From contig NW_025944986.1 of assembly GCF_000764305.2 (NCBI RefSeq), forward strand, positions 248,001-312,000: 64,000 bases of DNA, given 5' to 3'. A program made the position numbers and the translations under genes. This DNA is from Hyalella azteca. Lineage: Eukaryota > Arthropoda > Malacostraca > Amphipoda > Hyalellidae. Below are positions 60,856 through 64,000 of the stretch, one piece after another. The notes below the pieces were generated by a model. That model worked only from the letters and a program-made list of their open reading frames with translations, was not told where the DNA came from and made no database searches. Each line of letters opens with the position of its first letter. Positions within the stretch are counted from its first letter, which is position 1.

Positions 60856-62591
60856 AATCAAGATAAAATTTTGAAATTCCCATTATTTCACTATCCAAGT
60901 TGGAATAGTACGGTATGCCAGGCAATTATTAATTGCATGGCTTGACCAAAACGACCTCGTGCATGAAAAATCAGTACTTGTGTTGGAAGTCTCACAATTT
61001 GTGCTCCAAAACTCACATCTGGATACATGTAGAATCACCGACTTATATAATAGCTACAAGCACCGAATTTATTGCAGCCCCACTGAATTCGTGTAAACAG
61101 TAAAAAATTAATTTCGGTCGTTTGAGTCTCCAAATATTAAGGAATGTTAGCCGTATATGAAAAATTAAGGGCTTTAATAAATCACTGGGATTGTTTGCTG
61201 GATAATTCGGAGGTTATGAATTTGGTCAGATTCATTGGCGGTTTGGAGTGTGATCAGAGCATTGAAGCTTAATGATCTGATGTGATGCACCAAAGGTTAA
61301 TGCTCCGGGTCAGTGGCATTGGAGTCTACTCGTCTTTCTAGATAAATTCTCTTTGTTTTTCTAATAGAATGCCTTGAAAATTATTCACTAAGTAAAATCA
61401 TGGAAGGCATTGCAAAGCCTACATAGGTAAATAGGTTGGGCAATGAAACAGATGCATTAGGTTTTATCATACAAGTGTTTCCTGGGTGGCTTCTTCAGAT
61501 CATTGAAAATTGTCTCTATAAGATAGGAATCTTGCGAGTTTGCATGCTGCAGGCTATCGAAAATATGCAATTGCTTTTTCATTTGCATAAGAACAACTTA
61601 TCCAGAGCTTTGCAGCTTGTTTCCGTGCAATGTGTTTATCTTCAGTGCGCAAGGAATATCTGTCGAGAGTGCTAAGTCGCATTTGAGCATTGTTCATTTT
61701 TTTGTTTATTCTTTATTCACACACAGTAGCATGCAACACAATATAGTTTAGAAAAGAACACGAAATAACATAGCAAAAGCTTCCGCTAGTGAATGCCCAT
61801 ATGATATAAAAAGCTAAGCATAACCAGGGGTAAGTTATAAAGCAGATGCCCCTGGTATTATGAGAATGTTGAGGAACAATTAAGAGAGGCCAACGCAGAT
61901 TCAAAAAGACGTTTATCATGAAAAAGTGTCTTATTCGTAAATTTTAAAAGCTAAAATTCGTACATAACGTCGAGTTTTAAGATTTTCGACAGTCTATATA
62001 AAACATTAGTACGAATCAAAGGAATGTTGTCATTTTACCTAATCCGAAATATTAAACGCGACGATTTATTAAAGGGATGACCCGTTTCTCTTAATTAAAA
62101 GGTACACGACCCAAAATTAAAAACGTGTTCGATAGTGTTGATAGAGACAATGAGCAGAGGATCGTTCTTAGTGATGGAACAGCCTTTCATTAATATCTTT
62201 GACAGTCAGATATATTTATATATAAGTCGGTGATTCTATAATTATCCATATTTGGTTTTGGAACACTAAATTATTTGACTTCTATACTTAAATCACTCGT
62301 TCAATGCGACACTTGATAGAGCACGCAAAACACCGTGGCTTTACTCAGCCCCTGACAGATGTAGTTAATGTGTTTATTGAAGAAAATTTTACTCTCGGTT
62401 ATCAAACGAAGATATAAAAATGATCGACCCATTCTAAAATTATTCTATTGAAGGTGATGGCACGTAAAAAAGAAATGGGTCTGGGGGTAAAGAGCATAAA
62501 TATAGTCTTATCTGTGTGACCCACTAGCTTTTTTTTATCCATTTTGACAAATTCGCTACCAGCTCCGAAATATACTATCTCACACTTCATC
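60856..62591. other. Block flank, then unrecognised AT-rich sequence
   Basis: 60890-61030 matches the far-upstream flank of B and C in minus orientation (ATGCCAGGCA, AAAACTCACATCTGG). The rest has no recognised gene or repeat. Confidence 0.4.
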
Positions 62592-63515
62592 GAAGGAACA
62601 TATCTGAGCACACTCATAACCTTCAACGTATCTGTCACACCTCTTCATTTCTAAAATCTATGTACATTTATAATAATTTTCAAATACTGAAGTTGTTCGC
62701 GATTTTGGTTTTAATAAAGTAACGTCATATTTTCTCAGAATCTCCACAAAACCAACTTCACCTGAAACCAGCTACCACCTTGCGATTTTCTTCGAACAAG
62801 TGTAATCGCAAAACTGATCATCTATCCCTATTGATTACTCTTCAAATGATCATATCAGATGCTGACACCATTAACATCATTTATTAGACCTCAAGATTGA
62901 TCGACTGATGTCCTTTTGTTATGGCTTGCAGCACTTGGACCAACACGCCGGAGGCTCGTAAAATGAACATCGATCTTCCACGACGCAGTTATAAGCATGT
63001 CAGTCCTTTTGCTTCATTTATAACTCTACAATAGAAAAGTTAAAGAAGATAATGGAATTCAATGTACATATCATTCACATCATTTATCTAACCTCAAGAT
63101 TGATCGACTGCTGTCCTTTTGTTAGCTTGCAGCACTTGGACCAACACCCTGAGGCTCGTAAAATGAACATCGATCTTCGACGACGCAGCTAAGCATGTCA
63201 GTCCTTTTGTTCATTTATAATTCTACAATAGAAAAGGTAAAGAAGATAATGGAATTCAATGTACATATCATTCACATCATTTATCTTACCACAAGATTGA
63301 TCGACTGCTGTCCTTTTGTTAGCTTGCAGCACTTGGACCAACACGCCGGAGGCTCGTAAAATAAACATCGATCTTCTACGACGCAGCTAAGCATGTCAGT
63401 CCTTTTGCTTAACCTATAATAATTCTACAATATAAAGAATAAAGAAGATCCTGGAATTCACTATAAGTCGTATTTCGCCCTCGCAGACGCTTCGATCGGC
63501 TGAGACACTCATACT
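62592..63515 (+). repeat. Start of a further duplicated block: minisatellite remnant plus 3 satellite copies
   Basis: Satellite copies near 62885, 63085 and 63285 (about 200-bp period), then GATCCTGGAATTCA and GCCCTCGCAGACGCTTCG, the words that lead toward the promoter in A-C. The block is broken at about 63515 by the next element. Confidence 0.8.
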
Positions 63516-64000
63516 AGACTCCTGCGTTTGGAATTTTTTTCCATACGAGACGAGACGAGACAAGAAACTTTGTCCCGGTTCGCAATAAAAGCCGGTACAA
63601 TTTTCAGCACTCCGAAGGAATTCCGGTGCGATACCGAGACGAGACAAGACGTCCCGGTTAAAATAGAAGGTTGAAAATTTCCCGGAATTTCTATCTTTTA
63701 TAACGGGACATAACGACACATAAAGAGACGAACCACATAGCACGTTGACTATGATTGCTTCATCATGTACTATTATTTCATTTTTTGTACTGTTTTTTAA
63801 ACAGGGTTGCCAGACGGCCATTTTATCCGGACAAATTCCGTGATTTAGTTTTTTTCAATTGCGTTGGCCGGCTAAAATTTATGATAGGGGTACTTCCTAA
63901 TTAAATTTTAAATACTGCAAAAAGAAAATGAATGGAATTTTTATAGTGGAACTTACAAATAAACTAGTATATTTTGAGTTATCGGCCTTTTTTGCCTTTT
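63516..64000. mobile_element. GAGACGAGAC-rich element and following AT-rich sequence
   Basis: 63540-63720 has GAGACGAGACGAGACAAG and again CCGAGACGAGACAAGACG, with TCCCGG words. It interrupts the satellite block, so I take it as an inserted element of unknown class. From 63800 a GGTTGCCAGACGGCC sequence begins that resembles the end of another small repeat; the window stops before its other end. Confidence 0.4.

Noticed and set aside
61436..61675. 79-codon frame
   Set aside because: No motif, splice or repeat support; length is expected by chance.
63414..63821. 135-codon minus frame
   Set aside because: Spans a satellite edge and an inserted GAGAC-rich element; composition follows the repeat, not a gene.

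Overview
The window is eukaryotic nuclear DNA, almost certainly from an arthropod. It is AT-rich, genes are split by GT-AG introns, and it is packed with BEL/Pao, CR1/Jockey-like LINE, Penelope, hAT, SINE and MITE remnants plus many minisatellites. The species cannot be named from the sequence. No bacterial or viral gene set is present.

Left part (1-7.7 kb): the 5' half of one large gene on the minus strand. A 3.9 kb first coding exon carries an NZF/RanBP2-type zinc finger. It splices in frame to a second exon holding a short helical segment that resembles the HOIL-1/SHARPIN dimerisation motif. The best guess is a LUBEL-type linear-ubiquitin ligase whose catalytic part lies beyond the left edge.

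Middle-left (7.7-25.2 kb): no intact gene seen. It holds a MITE family (six copies seen), a LINE C-terminal fragment, a nested and decayed BEL/Pao element, a tRNA-derived SINE, further LINE and Pao fragments, and several tandem repeats.

Right part (25.4-64 kb): the most interesting region. Four intact paralogous five-exon genes (A, B, C on plus; D on minus) encode small secreted proteins of 145-147 aa with a signal peptide and eight conserved cysteines. I do not recognise the family. Each gene sits in a duplicated block of roughly 6-8 kb: 28-bp minisatellite, 170-200-bp satellite, proximal promoter (TATA in B, C and D), a GC-rich 24-bp repeat array ending just before the ATG, the gene, and a CAACGTTG-rich 3' flank whose 51-bp unit is present 1, about 2 and about 13-14 times after A, B and C. 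Later insertions date the blocks: a hAT element only in A, a Penelope element only in B, and a hammerhead-bearing palindrome only in C. Block-start sequence recurs at the right edge, suggesting another copy outside the window.

Exon-intron structures were read by eye from splice consensus and conservation among paralogs. They are strong for A-D because all four give the same phases and open frames. Functional naming is weak throughout.
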